Shown: positions 1 through 7,039 of the stretch, piece by piece
How positions within the stretch are numbered: position 1 is the first letter of the stretch
Layout of the letters: each line of letters begins with the position of its first letter
Assembly (NCBI GenBank): GCA_020853575.1
Contig: JADYYP010000064.1
Coordinates: forward strand, 25,581 to 89,580
Source of the DNA: Planctomycetota bacterium
GTDB lineage: Bacteria > Planctomycetota > UBA1135 > GCA-002686595
Length of the DNA stretch: 64,000 nucleotides
Direction: 5' to 3'
Program-made: the position numbers and the translations under genes
The notes under the pieces: generated by a model
What the model saw: the letters and a program-made list of their open reading frames with translations, nothing else
Database searches by the model: none
Told to the model about the DNA's origin: nothing

Positions 1-740
1 TGCACGCGGATCTGGTGGGTGCGGCCGGTCAGCGGCTCGCAGGCGAGCCAGGTGAAGCCGCGGAAACGCCGGGCCACGGCGACGCGGGTCGCCGATTGTT
101 TGCCGTCGCGCCGCACGCACATCGTCCCCCCGCGCTTGGAATCGGGCCCGATGGCGAGCTCGATCAACTCTTGCTCGCCGTCGGCCAGCGGGTGCTCGCC
201 CTCCACCAGCGCGAAGTAGGACTTGCGCACGTCACCGCGCTCGAAGGCCGCACCCAGTGCGCGCTCGGCGTCCACGGTCTTGGCGACGACCACCACGCCG
301 CTGGTATCGCGGTCGAGTCGATGCACCAAGCGCGGACGGAACGCCCCTGCCCCACCAGCCTCGGCGCGCGCCAATGCCAGAGCGTGCAACGCGCTCAGCA
401 GATTCGGCCGCGTTTCGTCCCAGCGGTCGGGTTCGACCAAGAGGTCGGCCGGCTTGTCGACGACGACCACGTGCTCGTCCTCGTGGAGCAGGTCGAGCGG
501 CTCCTCGTACGGTCGTGGCTCGAGCGAGGTCGGCAACTCATCCTCTTCGATGTCGACCAGCACCACCTCGTCGTCGCGCAAGCGATGTCCCGGCGCCGCG
601 GGCTGGGCGTTGACCGTGATCTGGCCGTCGCGCACGAGCTGGCGCAGCACGCGCTTGCTCGTCAGCGGGTAGAGACGACACAGGAACTCGTCGAGCTCCA
701 TGCCGACTTGGTCGGGCTGGACGCTGTAGTGCTCGGTCAC
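1..740 (-). CDS. RluA/RluD-family rRNA pseudouridine synthase, 3' end cut by window edge
   Basis: Isomerises uridine to pseudouridine in RNA, most likely large-subunit rRNA. I translated the complement directly. An S4-like RNA-binding region occupies about residues 1-75 (LDEFLCRLYPLTSKRVLRQL). The catalytic domain carries the family signature HRLDRDTSGVVVVAK, whose Asp within RLD is the nucleophile. The visible frame ends in the conserved PLTGRTHQIRV motif, so only the last few dozen residues are missing. The start is taken as GTG at 740 (VTEHYSVQ); an ATG 13 codons later is the alternative. The gene lies 51 bp downstream of hpt on the same strand and may be co-transcribed with it. The family is secure; which uridine is modified (RluC or RluD specificity) cannot be told. 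Confidence 0.9.
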   Translation of the reverse strand, partial: MTEHYSVQPDQVGMELDEFLCRLYPLTSKRVLRQLVRDGQITVNAQPAAPGHRLRDDEVVLVDIEEDELPTSLEPRPYEEPLDLLHEDEHVVVVDKPADLLVEPDRWDETRPNLLSALHALALARAEAGGAGAFRPRLVHRLDRDTSGVVVVAKTVDAERALGAAFERGDVRKSYFALVEGEHPLADGEQELIELAIGPDSKRGGTMCVRRDGKQSATRVAVARRFRGFTWLACEPLTGRTHQIRV

Positions 741-791
741 GGCGGTGGGATCTGGGCGGGAGCGCGCGCTCGGAGCGCGGGGCCGAAGGTG

Positions 792-1349
792 TCAGCGCAT
801 GGCCGATCGTGGCCGTTCGTAGCATTCCTTGCGGAGCGCGCCGACGTAGGGCAGGTTGCGATAGTGGCCGGCGAAGTCGAGCCCGTATCCGACCACGAAG
901 AGATCGTCGACCTCGAACGCGCGGAAGTCGGACTGGAACGCCACGGCGCGGCGCGCCGGCTTGTCCAAGAACACGCAGGACTTGACGTCGCGCGCTCCGC
1001 GCCTGTGCATTTCCCCCACCAAGCGCGAGAGCGTCTTGCCGGTGTCGAGGATGTCGTCCACGAGCAGCAGATTGCGTCCCTGGATCTCGCTCTCCGCGGG
1101 AAAGAAATTGAGCTGCAGTGCGCCGGACGTCGTGCCCTCGCCGTAGCTCGCAGCACTGACGAAGGCCAATTCCAAGGGAATCGGAATGCGCCGAATCAAG
1201 TCGGACGCGAACACGCAGCTGCCCTTCAGAACGCTCACCACCGTGAACGGTGTCGAGGAGTAGGTGCGCGTCACCTCGGCCGCGACCCGGTCGATGCCGG
1301 CGCGGATCTGGTCTTCGGTGAACAGGATCCTCTCGACGTCTTGATGCAC
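792..1349 (-). CDS. hpt: hypoxanthine phosphoribosyltransferase
   Basis: Purine salvage enzyme that joins hypoxanthine (often also guanine) to PRPP to give IMP or GMP, in the cytoplasm. The PRPP-binding signature LLLVDDILDTGKTL sits at about residues 94-107. SVLKGSCVFASDL near residue 40 and the purine-contact segment VVGYGLDFAGHYRNLP near the C-terminus are typical. I chose the GTG at 1349, preceded by GGAG about 9 nt upstream, which gives 185 aa, the normal family length. The same frame extends upstream to an ATG at 1448, but those 33 residues do not resemble the family. A pseudouridine synthase gene follows on the same strand. Confidence 0.93.
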   Translation of the reverse strand: MHQDVERILFTEDQIRAGIDRVAAEVTRTYSSTPFTVVSVLKGSCVFASDLIRRIPIPLELAFVSAASYGEGTTSGALQLNFFPAESEIQGRNLLLVDDILDTGKTLSRLVGEMHRRGARDVKSCVFLDKPARRAVAFQSDFRAFEVDDLFVVGYGLDFAGHYRNLPYVGALRKECYERPRSAMR

Positions 1350-1725
1350 GGCTCCGGACTCCAAGGATTCGGGTGGCTCGGTCGCGGGCGCCCTGTTCGC
1401 CCCGGAACGAGGGCCGAGTAGGTTACGCGGGAGCGACGCCCGCGGCAATCACGCCGCGACGGACGATTGTGCGACCCGCACCCCGTCGCTACCTTCTTTT
1501 CCAACGACCCGAGCGTGCTCGTCTCCGTGGCTGCATCGCGATCGCGGGCGGTGCGCAGAATGACGCGAGCGCTGGGCTTACCGAGGAACTCTTCGAGTGC
1601 CGGAACGGCCGCAGGACTCGCACTGCGGCAGCGGTCAACTCTCGAGTTCACAATGACGGCGAAACAGTGATCAACCACAGTCCAATGCTCGTGCAGCAGC
1701 GCCGTATGCGCCGAGCGACTCAACG
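1350..1725. other. intergenic region between divergent genes
   Basis: About 375 bp separate hpt (minus) from the small plus-strand gene at 1726. Frames are open in places, but none resembles a known family or has convincing codon use. The base composition is more even than in the flanking genes. It most likely carries promoters for both directions; I could not pick out convincing -35/-10 boxes. Confidence 0.5.
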
Positions 1726-2046
1726 ATGAAGCCGATGACCGCCAAGCGTTCCTACACCCGACGCACCGACGAGCAGCGTATCGCCGAACTCCAAGCAAAG
1801 ATCGAGGAGCTGAAGGTCAAGGCCCGGGAAGTCTCGCGCCCCGACCTCGAAGTGCTGCGCCACGCCCCCAAGCTGCACGCGAAGCTGCGCGCATTCGCGC
1901 AGGTCGCGAATGACCACGGTCGAGCGGACGTTGCCAATTCGACTTTGGCGTTCTTGGCCGGACTCGATCGCATGCTCGCGACGCTGCCCGAGCCGACGCG
2001 GCGCGGCCAGCGCGCCAGCGACGAGTCGCCCTCGAAATACGCCTAG
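1726..2046 (+). CDS. small coiled-coil protein of unknown function
   Basis: A 106-aa basic protein that I do not recognise as a named family. Residues about 14-40 (RRTDEQRIAELQAKIEELK) are strongly helical with heptad spacing, consistent with a short coiled coil. A second helical part around HAPKLHAKLRAFAQVA follows, and the tail is polar. There is no signal peptide or membrane segment, so it should be cytoplasmic. A second ATG three codons in is an alternative start. It ends 17 bp before the Nudix hydrolase gene on the same strand, suggesting co-transcription. Codon use looks like a real gene: third positions are mostly G or C. Confidence 0.65.
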   Translation: MKPMTAKRSYTRRTDEQRIAELQAKIEELKVKAREVSRPDLEVLRHAPKLHAKLRAFAQVANDHGRADVANSTLAFLAGLDRMLATLPEPTRRGQRASDESPSKYA

Positions 2047-2063
2047 TCGCGCGGCGGCTCTCG

Positions 2064-2606
2064 ATGAAGCGCCATCCCGACGTGCGCGTCCGATCGAGCG
2101 AGCTCGTGTTTCGCGGCCGCGCCTTCGACGTCGTGCGCGAGCGGGTGCTCCTGCCCTCTGGGCTGGAGCAGGACCTGGCCATCGTCGATCATCCCGGCGC
2201 CGTGGGCATCGTGCCAATCACCGCCGAGGGACGCGTGGTCTTGGTGCGCCAGTACCGGCATGCGATCGGCGACTGGCTGGTCGAGATCCCCGCCGGACGC
2301 CTCGAGCCAGGTGAGCAACCGGCACAAGCGGCAGCTCGCGAGCTCGAGGAAGAAACCGGCTTTCGGGCGACGCGCTGGACCGAGCTGGGGGGCTTCTTCG
2401 CTGCCCCGGGTTTCTGCTCGGAGTGGATGCGCCTGTTCGCCGCAAGCGGATTGGTCGAGGTCGTCGCAGAGCGCGCGGCGATGGACGCGGATGAGGAGTT
2501 CGAGCTCTTGCAGCTCCCCTTCGAGGAGGCCCTGCGCGCAGTCGAACCCGACGCCAAGTCGTGGATCGCGCTGCGCCGCTGGCAAGCGTTGAGCGCGGAC
2601 CGCTGA
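2064..2606 (+). CDS. Nudix hydrolase, ADP-ribose pyrophosphatase type
   Basis: Hydrolyses a nucleoside diphosphate linked to another moiety, most likely ADP-ribose, giving AMP and ribose 5-phosphate. A complete Nudix box spans residues 78-100: Gly78, Glu84, Arg92-Glu93, Glu96-Glu97 and Gly99 fit GX5EX7REUXEEXGU exactly. The upstream VLVRQYRHAIGDWLVEIPAG segment is typical of the ADP-ribose pyrophosphatase (NudF-like) branch, as is the 180-aa length. GGFFAAPGFCSEWMRLF after the box also fits that branch. It is cytoplasmic. The exact substrate is inferred from the subfamily resemblance, not proven. Confidence 0.88.
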   Translation: MKRHPDVRVRSSELVFRGRAFDVVRERVLLPSGLEQDLAIVDHPGAVGIVPITAEGRVVLVRQYRHAIGDWLVEIPAGRLEPGEQPAQAAARELEEETGFRATRWTELGGFFAAPGFCSEWMRLFAASGLVEVVAERAAMDADEEFELLQLPFEEALRAVEPDAKSWIALRRWQALSADR

Positions 2607-3371
2607 CCTGTCACCTCCACGCCGAGGGTCGGGGACCGAGGTCCAGCGGGCCTGTTCCTGCGCGGAGTGCGCTGAAAGTCCTCCGCTCGAGATCGCTGCG
2701 GAGCTCGGTCGCGCGAACGTGCGCTCCCCCACGCGGCTCGCGGGGATTGGCTGAGGCACGTCCGGATGCGCGAGTACTTTGCACCCGGCGCGTGCGACCA
2801 GCGCCGCCAGCGCCCCGGCGGAGGAGATTCGCGGGCCGAGAGCCCCCGACGCGTTGCGGCTACGCACCGACACGCAACGTCCCGCGAGCGGTCCAGCCCC
2901 GTCAGGCGCTCCCAGAGCGAGTGACGCTCGCCCCATAGCCAGCATTCCAGAATCGAAACACTCTTGGCCGGGAAGCTTGGCGCGGGTGGCAGCTGCCCGC
3001 CAAGCCCGACCGCCGCTCCCGGCCGCTCGCGTGAGGCGAGCCCGACGCTGAGTCGAGTTGCGCTGCTCGCAGGTCGATGCGTACGGCTTGCGGTCGACTT
3101 TCCAGAGGGATACAACCCATGCAACGTCGCGCGAGGGCTGTCGCGAATTCAGGAAAGCAAGCGTCGAGTCGGTTCGAGCTCTTTTCTGGGATGGACTTCC
3201 CGCAAACGACGCAGCCCTCCCCATGGTTTGCTTCGATCGAGACCGTGGCAGTCGGACGCGACACGCCCCACGCGGCCTGCCGTCTCGCCGGCCGCGACGA
3301 GTCCTGCTCGAACGAGTTCGCCTGCGCCCGCGCCGCGAGCTCCTTGGATCCCCCCAGCACCTCGTTTTTCC
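2607..3371. other. long stretch without a convincing gene
   Basis: About 765 bp lie between the Nudix gene and the regulator gene at 3372. Open frames exist on both strands (for instance minus 2902-3360 and the upstream extension of the regulator frame), but their translations are rich in Arg/Ser/Pro, lack domain resemblance, and show no third-position GC bias like the neighbours. I see no tRNA, IS or tandem repeat. It may be a decayed gene or a long regulatory region. Confidence 0.4.
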
Positions 3372-4706
3372 ATGCTCGATCGGATCTTGATCGTCGACGA
3401 CGATCCGCTGGTTCTGGAAACCCTCTCCGAAGTCCTGACTCGCGAGGGCTTTCAGATTTCGCAGGCCGCGAGCGGCCGACAGGCGCTCGCGACGCTGTCC
3501 GCGGAACCGCACGCTCTGTTGCTCTCCGACATTCGAATGCCCGAGATCGACGGCATGGAATTGTTGCGCGAGGTGCGGCGCCTCCACCCGGGGACGGACG
3601 TGCTGTTGATGACCGGCTTCGGCAGTCTGGATGGCGCGATCGATGCCATGTCGCTCGGCGCAGCCGACTACCTGATCAAGCCGCTGAAGCCCAAGGAGAT
3701 CATCGCGCGCGTGCGCTCGATTCTGCAACGACGCAAGCTCGAGTCGGAGTTGCACTCGCTTCAAAGCGAGTTGCGCTCGCGCTACGACATGCACAATCTC
3801 GTCGCGACCAGCCCGCGCATGACGGCTGTCGTCGCGGCCGTGCAGCGCGTCAAGGACAGCAGCGAGCCGGTGGTGCTGTTCGGTGAAGAGGGCAGCGGTC
3901 GGCGATTCATCGCCCGCACGGTGCATTTCAGCGGTGCGCGCCGCTCCAGCGAGTTCGCCTTGGTCGACGGCCGCGTTCCTCCGCAGGAAGGGCTGGGCGT
4001 TCTGCTGTTCGGCGAGCGCAGCGAGAGCGGTCGGCGGCGACGCGGCTTGCTCGAGCGTCTGGGGGAGGGCACGGTGCACGTCGCCGCGCTCGATCTCGTG
4101 CCGCCGGAAGTGCAGGCGCGCTTGGGACGCTCGCTCGCCACCGGTCAGATCGAGGTCGACAGCGAGCCCAAGCCGCGGCTCACGGTGCGCTTGGTGTTCT
4201 CGACCGAGGAACCGATCACCGAATTGTTGACGACCGAGCGATTGGCTCCCGAGCTCGGACTGTTGCGCGATTTGCTGACGATCCACGTTCCGCCGCTGCG
4301 CCACAGAGCGGACGACATTCCTGGTCTCGTCGCGACATTCCTCGACGACTATGCGCGCGAGCACGGTCGCAATCTGCGCGTCGGGCCACGCGTGATCGAG
4401 TTGCTTTCGTCTCACGCGATGCCCGGCAACGTGCGTCAGTTGTTCGCGGTCTTGGGGCACGCAGCGACGTTGTCGATCGACGGCATCCTTGGTGTGAAGA
4501 ACCTCGAGCGCTCGCTGCGCCAGTCGAACCTGAGCGCCGAGCGTCCGATCTCCGACCACCTCGGCGATCGCGAGTATCAACTCGTGCTGCGCGCCGTCCA
4601 ACGCAATCCGGGTCGGCTGGACCAAGCCGCGCGGGAGTTGGGCGTCAGCCGCACGACGCTCTGGCGTCGCATGCGCAAGTACGGCATCAAGCTGATCGCA
4701 GGCTGA
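3372..4706 (+). CDS. NtrC-type response regulator with a degenerate, probably inactive AAA+ domain
   Basis: The order is receiver domain, AAA+-like domain, Fis-type HTH, as in NtrC. The receiver (1-120) is intact: acidic pocket D10-D11, phospho-acceptor Asp53 (SDIRMPEIDG), Thr81 and Lys103. The central domain is damaged at every catalytic site. Walker A reads GEEGSGRR (171-178), with Arg for the essential Lys. The GAFTGA loop that contacts sigma-54 is absent. The Walker B position reads VHVAALDL, without the DE pair. Late elements survive, such as LRHRADDIPGLV and GNVRQLFAV, and the C-terminal helix-turn-helix is good (LDQAARELGVSRTTLWRRM). I infer a phosphorylation-controlled DNA-binding protein that does not activate sigma-54 by ATP hydrolysis. 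Start ATG 3372 is the family start; the frame upstream is open but unlike the family. No kinase gene is adjacent. Confidence 0.85.
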   Translation: MLDRILIVDDDPLVLETLSEVLTREGFQISQAASGRQALATLSAEPHALLLSDIRMPEIDGMELLREVRRLHPGTDVLLMTGFGSLDGAIDAMSLGAADYLIKPLKPKEIIARVRSILQRRKLESELHSLQSELRSRYDMHNLVATSPRMTAVVAAVQRVKDSSEPVVLFGEEGSGRRFIARTVHFSGARRSSEFALVDGRVPPQEGLGVLLFGERSESGRRRRGLLERLGEGTVHVAALDLVPPEVQARLGRSLATGQIEVDSEPKPRLTVRLVFSTEEPITELLTTERLAPELGLLRDLLTIHVPPLRHRADDIPGLVATFLDDYAREHGRNLRVGPRVIELLSSHAMPGNVRQLFAVLGHAATLSIDGILGVKNLERSLRQSNLSAERPISDHLGDREYQLVLRAVQRNPGRLDQAARELGVSRTTLWRRMRKYGIKLIAG

Positions 4707-4841
4707 GCGACATCTTCGGTGAGTCCGCGCCGCGCGCGCAGACTCGTCGTGGTTCCAGTTCCCGTCGAGCCAGCGTACGTGCCACCAACAGGTCATCTGG
4801 TCGACAACAGTGGCTCTGTTCAGGTTGAAACGCTGACGCCG

Positions 4842-4861
4842 TGAGTTGCGCTGACAACTCA
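4842..4861. terminator. short inverted repeat, possible terminator
   Basis: TGAGTTG and CAACTCA pair perfectly over 7 bp around a 6-nt loop (CGCTGA), 136 bp after the regulator gene and between convergent genes. There is no T-run, so a rho-independent role is uncertain. Confidence 0.3.
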
Positions 4862-4903
4862 GCGTGGGGTTGCTGGCGCTGGCGCGCGTCGGAGGCTCGC
4901 GAC

Positions 4904-4974
4904 AACACGGGTTCGCGAACAACACGGGTTCGCGAACAACACGGGTTCGCGAACGACACGGGTTCGCGAACGAC
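4904..4974. repeat. tandem array of 17-bp repeats, each holding a perfect palindrome
   Basis: Four consecutive copies of a 17-bp unit (AACACGGGTTCGCGAAC, with C-AA or C-GA at the junction) are followed by a partial copy. Each unit contains the perfect 10-bp palindrome GTTCGCGAAC, so identical two-fold sites recur every 17 bp. The array lies in the 445-bp region between the convergent regulator gene (ends 4706) and the exported protein gene (ends 5152). It is too short and regular for CRISPR. It could be an operator array, a nucleoid-protein site, or a variable-number repeat. Confidence 0.85.
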
Positions 4975-5151
4975 AGAGGACGCGAGCCCAGTGGATGTCG
5001 AGTGCGCTGTCGCCCACTGGGCGCCGGAAATCGAATCCGTGATTGCACTCCATCGGTGCTTGCAGGAGCGCGCAGGAGACGGTCCCAGGCGGCAGGGAAG
5101 CTCGGACGCCGTACCCCGCACGAGCCAGCTCTGGCACTCCGCTCTGCGCGC

Positions 5152-6159
5152 TCAACGTCGCTCCACTCGCTCGACATCGACGAGGAAGTCGAAACCACCC
5201 TGTCCGGAGGCTGGCGACCCGTCCGGATGGAGCGCGACCAGTGCCCCTGGAGCCGCGAAAACGACCGACCCGTCGGAACGCGCGACTCCGCGGTCCGCAC
5301 CAGAAACAGGGAGAACCACGCTCGCGAGCTCGATGCTCCCGCCGGGACCGAAACGCCGGGCGGACGTCCCGCTCGCGTCCGCCAACCAGACTCGCTCGGA
5401 GCGCGGCACTGGAACCAAGTGGAGCGCGGCGACGCCTGCCGCTCGCTCCCAGAGCGTGGACAGCGATGCGTCGAGCAGCGCGACGCGGCGAACGTTCGGG
5501 CCCCCGTGTGCATCGAGGACCCACCAAGTGCGGGCGCGCGGCCCCGGCGCGACATCGGCGATCACACCGCCGAAAGCACGAGCGGCGAGCAGGGTTCCAC
5601 TCGCCGCGTCGCGCAATTCGAGTCCCCCGGAGTCACTGCCGATCAAGACCTCGCGCGATTGGCCAGCCGCGCAATTGAGGTCGGTGGACTGCGACAGCAC
5701 GGTCAGTGCACCGCTGGCCCCGATCCGCGCCACGCGCCGCAGGCCGCCGACGAGATCGACGAGCAACGCGTCGTCCTCGACCACGTCCAGGTCGATCAGC
5801 GCGCCAATCGCGAACACCTGCTCGACCGTGCCGTCGGGTGCCAGGCGGCGCAGCGCGTGTGAGCCCAGGGGCGAACCACCGTCCGCGCAGGCCACCCACA
5901 GCCCGCGATCGCTGCGGGCCGCGAGTTCGATCGGCAGGGGTAGCGCGAGCCGGCGTACCACGAGCAAGTCGTCGTCCAGCGCCACGAGTTCGCGCCGATC
6001 GCGGTCCGCGACATACCAACGCGTCGGCCCGGTGGTCCCCGGAACCCCCTGGCTCATGGCTCGCCAGGACGAGCCCGACGCGACCCCAAGCCCGACAGCC
6101 AACGCCGCCGGCGTGAGCGCGCGACAGCGCGCACGCCAATCCCCCGCTGTTCCCTGCAT
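5152..6159 (-). CDS. exported beta-propeller-like protein of unknown function
   Basis: A 335-aa protein with a hydrophobic N-terminal stretch (ALTPAALAVGLGVASG, about residues 14-30) that looks like a signal peptide after an Arg-containing start. The rest is a run of short beta-strand blocks such as RWYVADRDRRELVALDDDL, LWVACADGG and RVWLADASG. These recur about every 40-50 residues and resemble NHL/YVTN-type propeller blades. There are no catalytic motifs. I infer a periplasmic or surface propeller, perhaps a binding module. It is the first minus-strand gene after the oxidase operon but is separated from its last gene by 87 bp and reads in the same direction. Confidence 0.6.
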   Translation of the reverse strand: MQGTAGDWRARCRALTPAALAVGLGVASGSSWRAMSQGVPGTTGPTRWYVADRDRRELVALDDDLLVVRRLALPLPIELAARSDRGLWVACADGGSPLGSHALRRLAPDGTVEQVFAIGALIDLDVVEDDALLVDLVGGLRRVARIGASGALTVLSQSTDLNCAAGQSREVLIGSDSGGLELRDAASGTLLAARAFGGVIADVAPGPRARTWWVLDAHGGPNVRRVALLDASLSTLWERAAGVAALHLVPVPRSERVWLADASGTSARRFGPGGSIELASVVLPVSGADRGVARSDGSVVFAAPGALVALHPDGSPASGQGGFDFLVDVERVERR

Positions 6160-6246
6160 GGTCGTGCATCCCTCCCGGACACCACGACCGTCGACAGCTC
6201 TCCGCAGTTGCGGGTGATTCGAGAAAAAGGCGCGCCGCGCTCGCGC

Positions 6247-6588
6247 TCAAACCGATCGGCGACGCGGCATGTCGTCTTCAGACCAGCGGATCGCGCCCGG
6301 AGTGTCGATTTGCTCGCCGCGCGCCCGCCGGCGCCCCTCGGAACGGAACGAGCGCCAGACGACGAAGGAGAATCCCAACGGGACTACGAACACCATCGCC
6401 AGCATGAACAGCACGCTGGCGTTGATGCCCGCCGCCAGCGAACCACCGTTGGAAGCGACCGCTTCCTTGCAACTGTCTCAGGCGTACCCGGTGTTGCGCA
6501 GCAGGGTGAGCGCGGTCAGAGCGGCCGCGACGCGCGGCGCGAGAGCGACGAGCGTGGGCACGAGACGGGTGCGCGACAGTCCATCCAT
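6247..6588 (-). CDS. candidate selenoprotein: small membrane protein with UxxC motif (TGA at 6478-6480 read as Sec37), end of oxidase operon
   Basis: The frame begins with ATG at 6588, one base after the ctaM stop, and encodes a signal peptide (MDGLSRTRLVPTLVALAP, then a hydrophobic stretch ending NTGYA). An in-frame TGA is codon 37. The same frame continues as DSCKEAVASNGGSLAAG, one strong membrane helix (about 55-78), a basic SFRSEGRRRARGE segment and a short tail ending at 6247. With TGA as selenocysteine the mature N-terminus is UDSCKEA, a UxxC redox motif; related small proteins next to sco/ctaM genes, as I recall them, carry CPxCK here. A SECIS-like hairpin follows the TGA. The product would be 113 aa, single-pass, with its redox site outside the membrane, and could help copper or thiol handling for the oxidase. 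Alternatives are a nonsense mutation or a sequencing error. SelA/B/C/D genes are not in the window. Confidence 0.7.
6448..6480 (-). promoter_or_regulatory. SECIS-like stem-loop directly after the in-frame TGA
   Basis: Reading the minus strand, TGA (6480-6478) is followed by 17 nt and then a GGUC apical loop (6460-6457). The loop closes a perfect 6-bp stem, GGAAGC (6466-6461) with GCUUCC (6456-6451). A GUU/AAC pair (6473-6471 with 6450-6448) extends it across a 4-nt bulge. From general knowledge, bacterial SECIS hairpins sit just 3' of the UGA with G/U in the apical loop, and E. coli fdhF has a GGUC loop at nearly this distance. A bulged U as in fdhF is not obvious. Confidence 0.6.
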
Positions 6589-6589
6589 G

Positions 6590-7039
6590 TCAGGGCGTTG
6601 AGGATACCACTGGCTCAGGGTTGAGGTGATAGAGCACGACGTACACGACCACGCCTGTGAACGACACGTAGAGCCACACCGGAAACGTCCAGCGCGCCAG
6701 TCGCTTGTGCGAATCCCAGCGCTCCTTGTGGGCCAACCAGATGGTCCGCAGGACCATCGGCAGATTGACCACCGCCAGCACCGTATGGCTGCCCAGCAAG
6801 GCGAGGTACGCGACACGCGCCACACCGGTGCCGTGGAAACGGGTCGGTGAGCCGCGAGCGACCGCCAGGTGGTAGTAGAGATAGCACCCGAGAAACGTGG
6901 CGCTGGCGGCGAAGGCGAGCCGCATGAAGCGCGCGTGCCCGACGCGGTCACCGCTCTTGATCGCCCCTAGGCCGCTGAGCAAGAGCAACGTGGCAACGCC
7001 ATTGAGCGTCGCGTTGACCGCGGGCAAATGCAGGTTCAT
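6590..7039 (-). CDS. DUF420 / CtaM-like cytochrome oxidase assembly membrane protein
   Basis: A small integral membrane protein with about four helices (LNGVATLLLLSGLGAI, LAFAASATFLGCYLYYHLAV, VAYLALLGSHTVLAVVNLP, FPVWLYVSFTGVVVYVVLYHL). It carries the DUF420 hallmarks HxxxN near the start (NLHLPAVNATLNG), histidines in the helices, and HKRLARWTFPVWLYV. In Bacillus and others this family (YozB/CtaM) is needed to mature heme-copper oxidases. Start ATG 7039 overlaps the sco stop as ATGA; the frame extends 8 codons further, but the internal ATG fits the overlap and family start. The candidate selenoprotein follows after one base, so translation of the two is probably coupled. Confidence 0.85.
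   Translation of the reverse strand: MNLHLPAVNATLNGVATLLLLSGLGAIKSGDRVGHARFMRLAFAASATFLGCYLYYHLAVARGSPTRFHGTGVARVAYLALLGSHTVLAVVNLPMVLRTIWLAHKERWDSHKRLARWTFPVWLYVSFTGVVVYVVLYHLNPEPVVSSTP

Noticed and set aside
4904..4974. Short regular repeats as a CRISPR array
   Set aside because: The repeats are directly adjacent (17-bp period, no spacers of 30-40 bp), and no cas gene is in the window.
2043..5555. A 1,170-aa minus-strand frame across the Nudix and NtrC-like genes
   Set aside because: It runs antisense to two clear genes, is Arg/Gln/His-rich and has no domain similarity; a shadow frame typical of high-GC DNA.
6269..6601. Plus-strand frame opposite the candidate selenoprotein
   Set aside because: Antisense to the candidate, Ser/Arg/Thr-rich without a domain; explained as the shadow of the minus-strand gene.
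6478..6951. A separate 157-aa gene on the minus strand ending at the TGA at 6478
   Set aside because: Most of it overlaps ctaM in another frame; only the last 36 residues, a signal peptide starting at ATG 6588, are meaningful, and these continue after the TGA.
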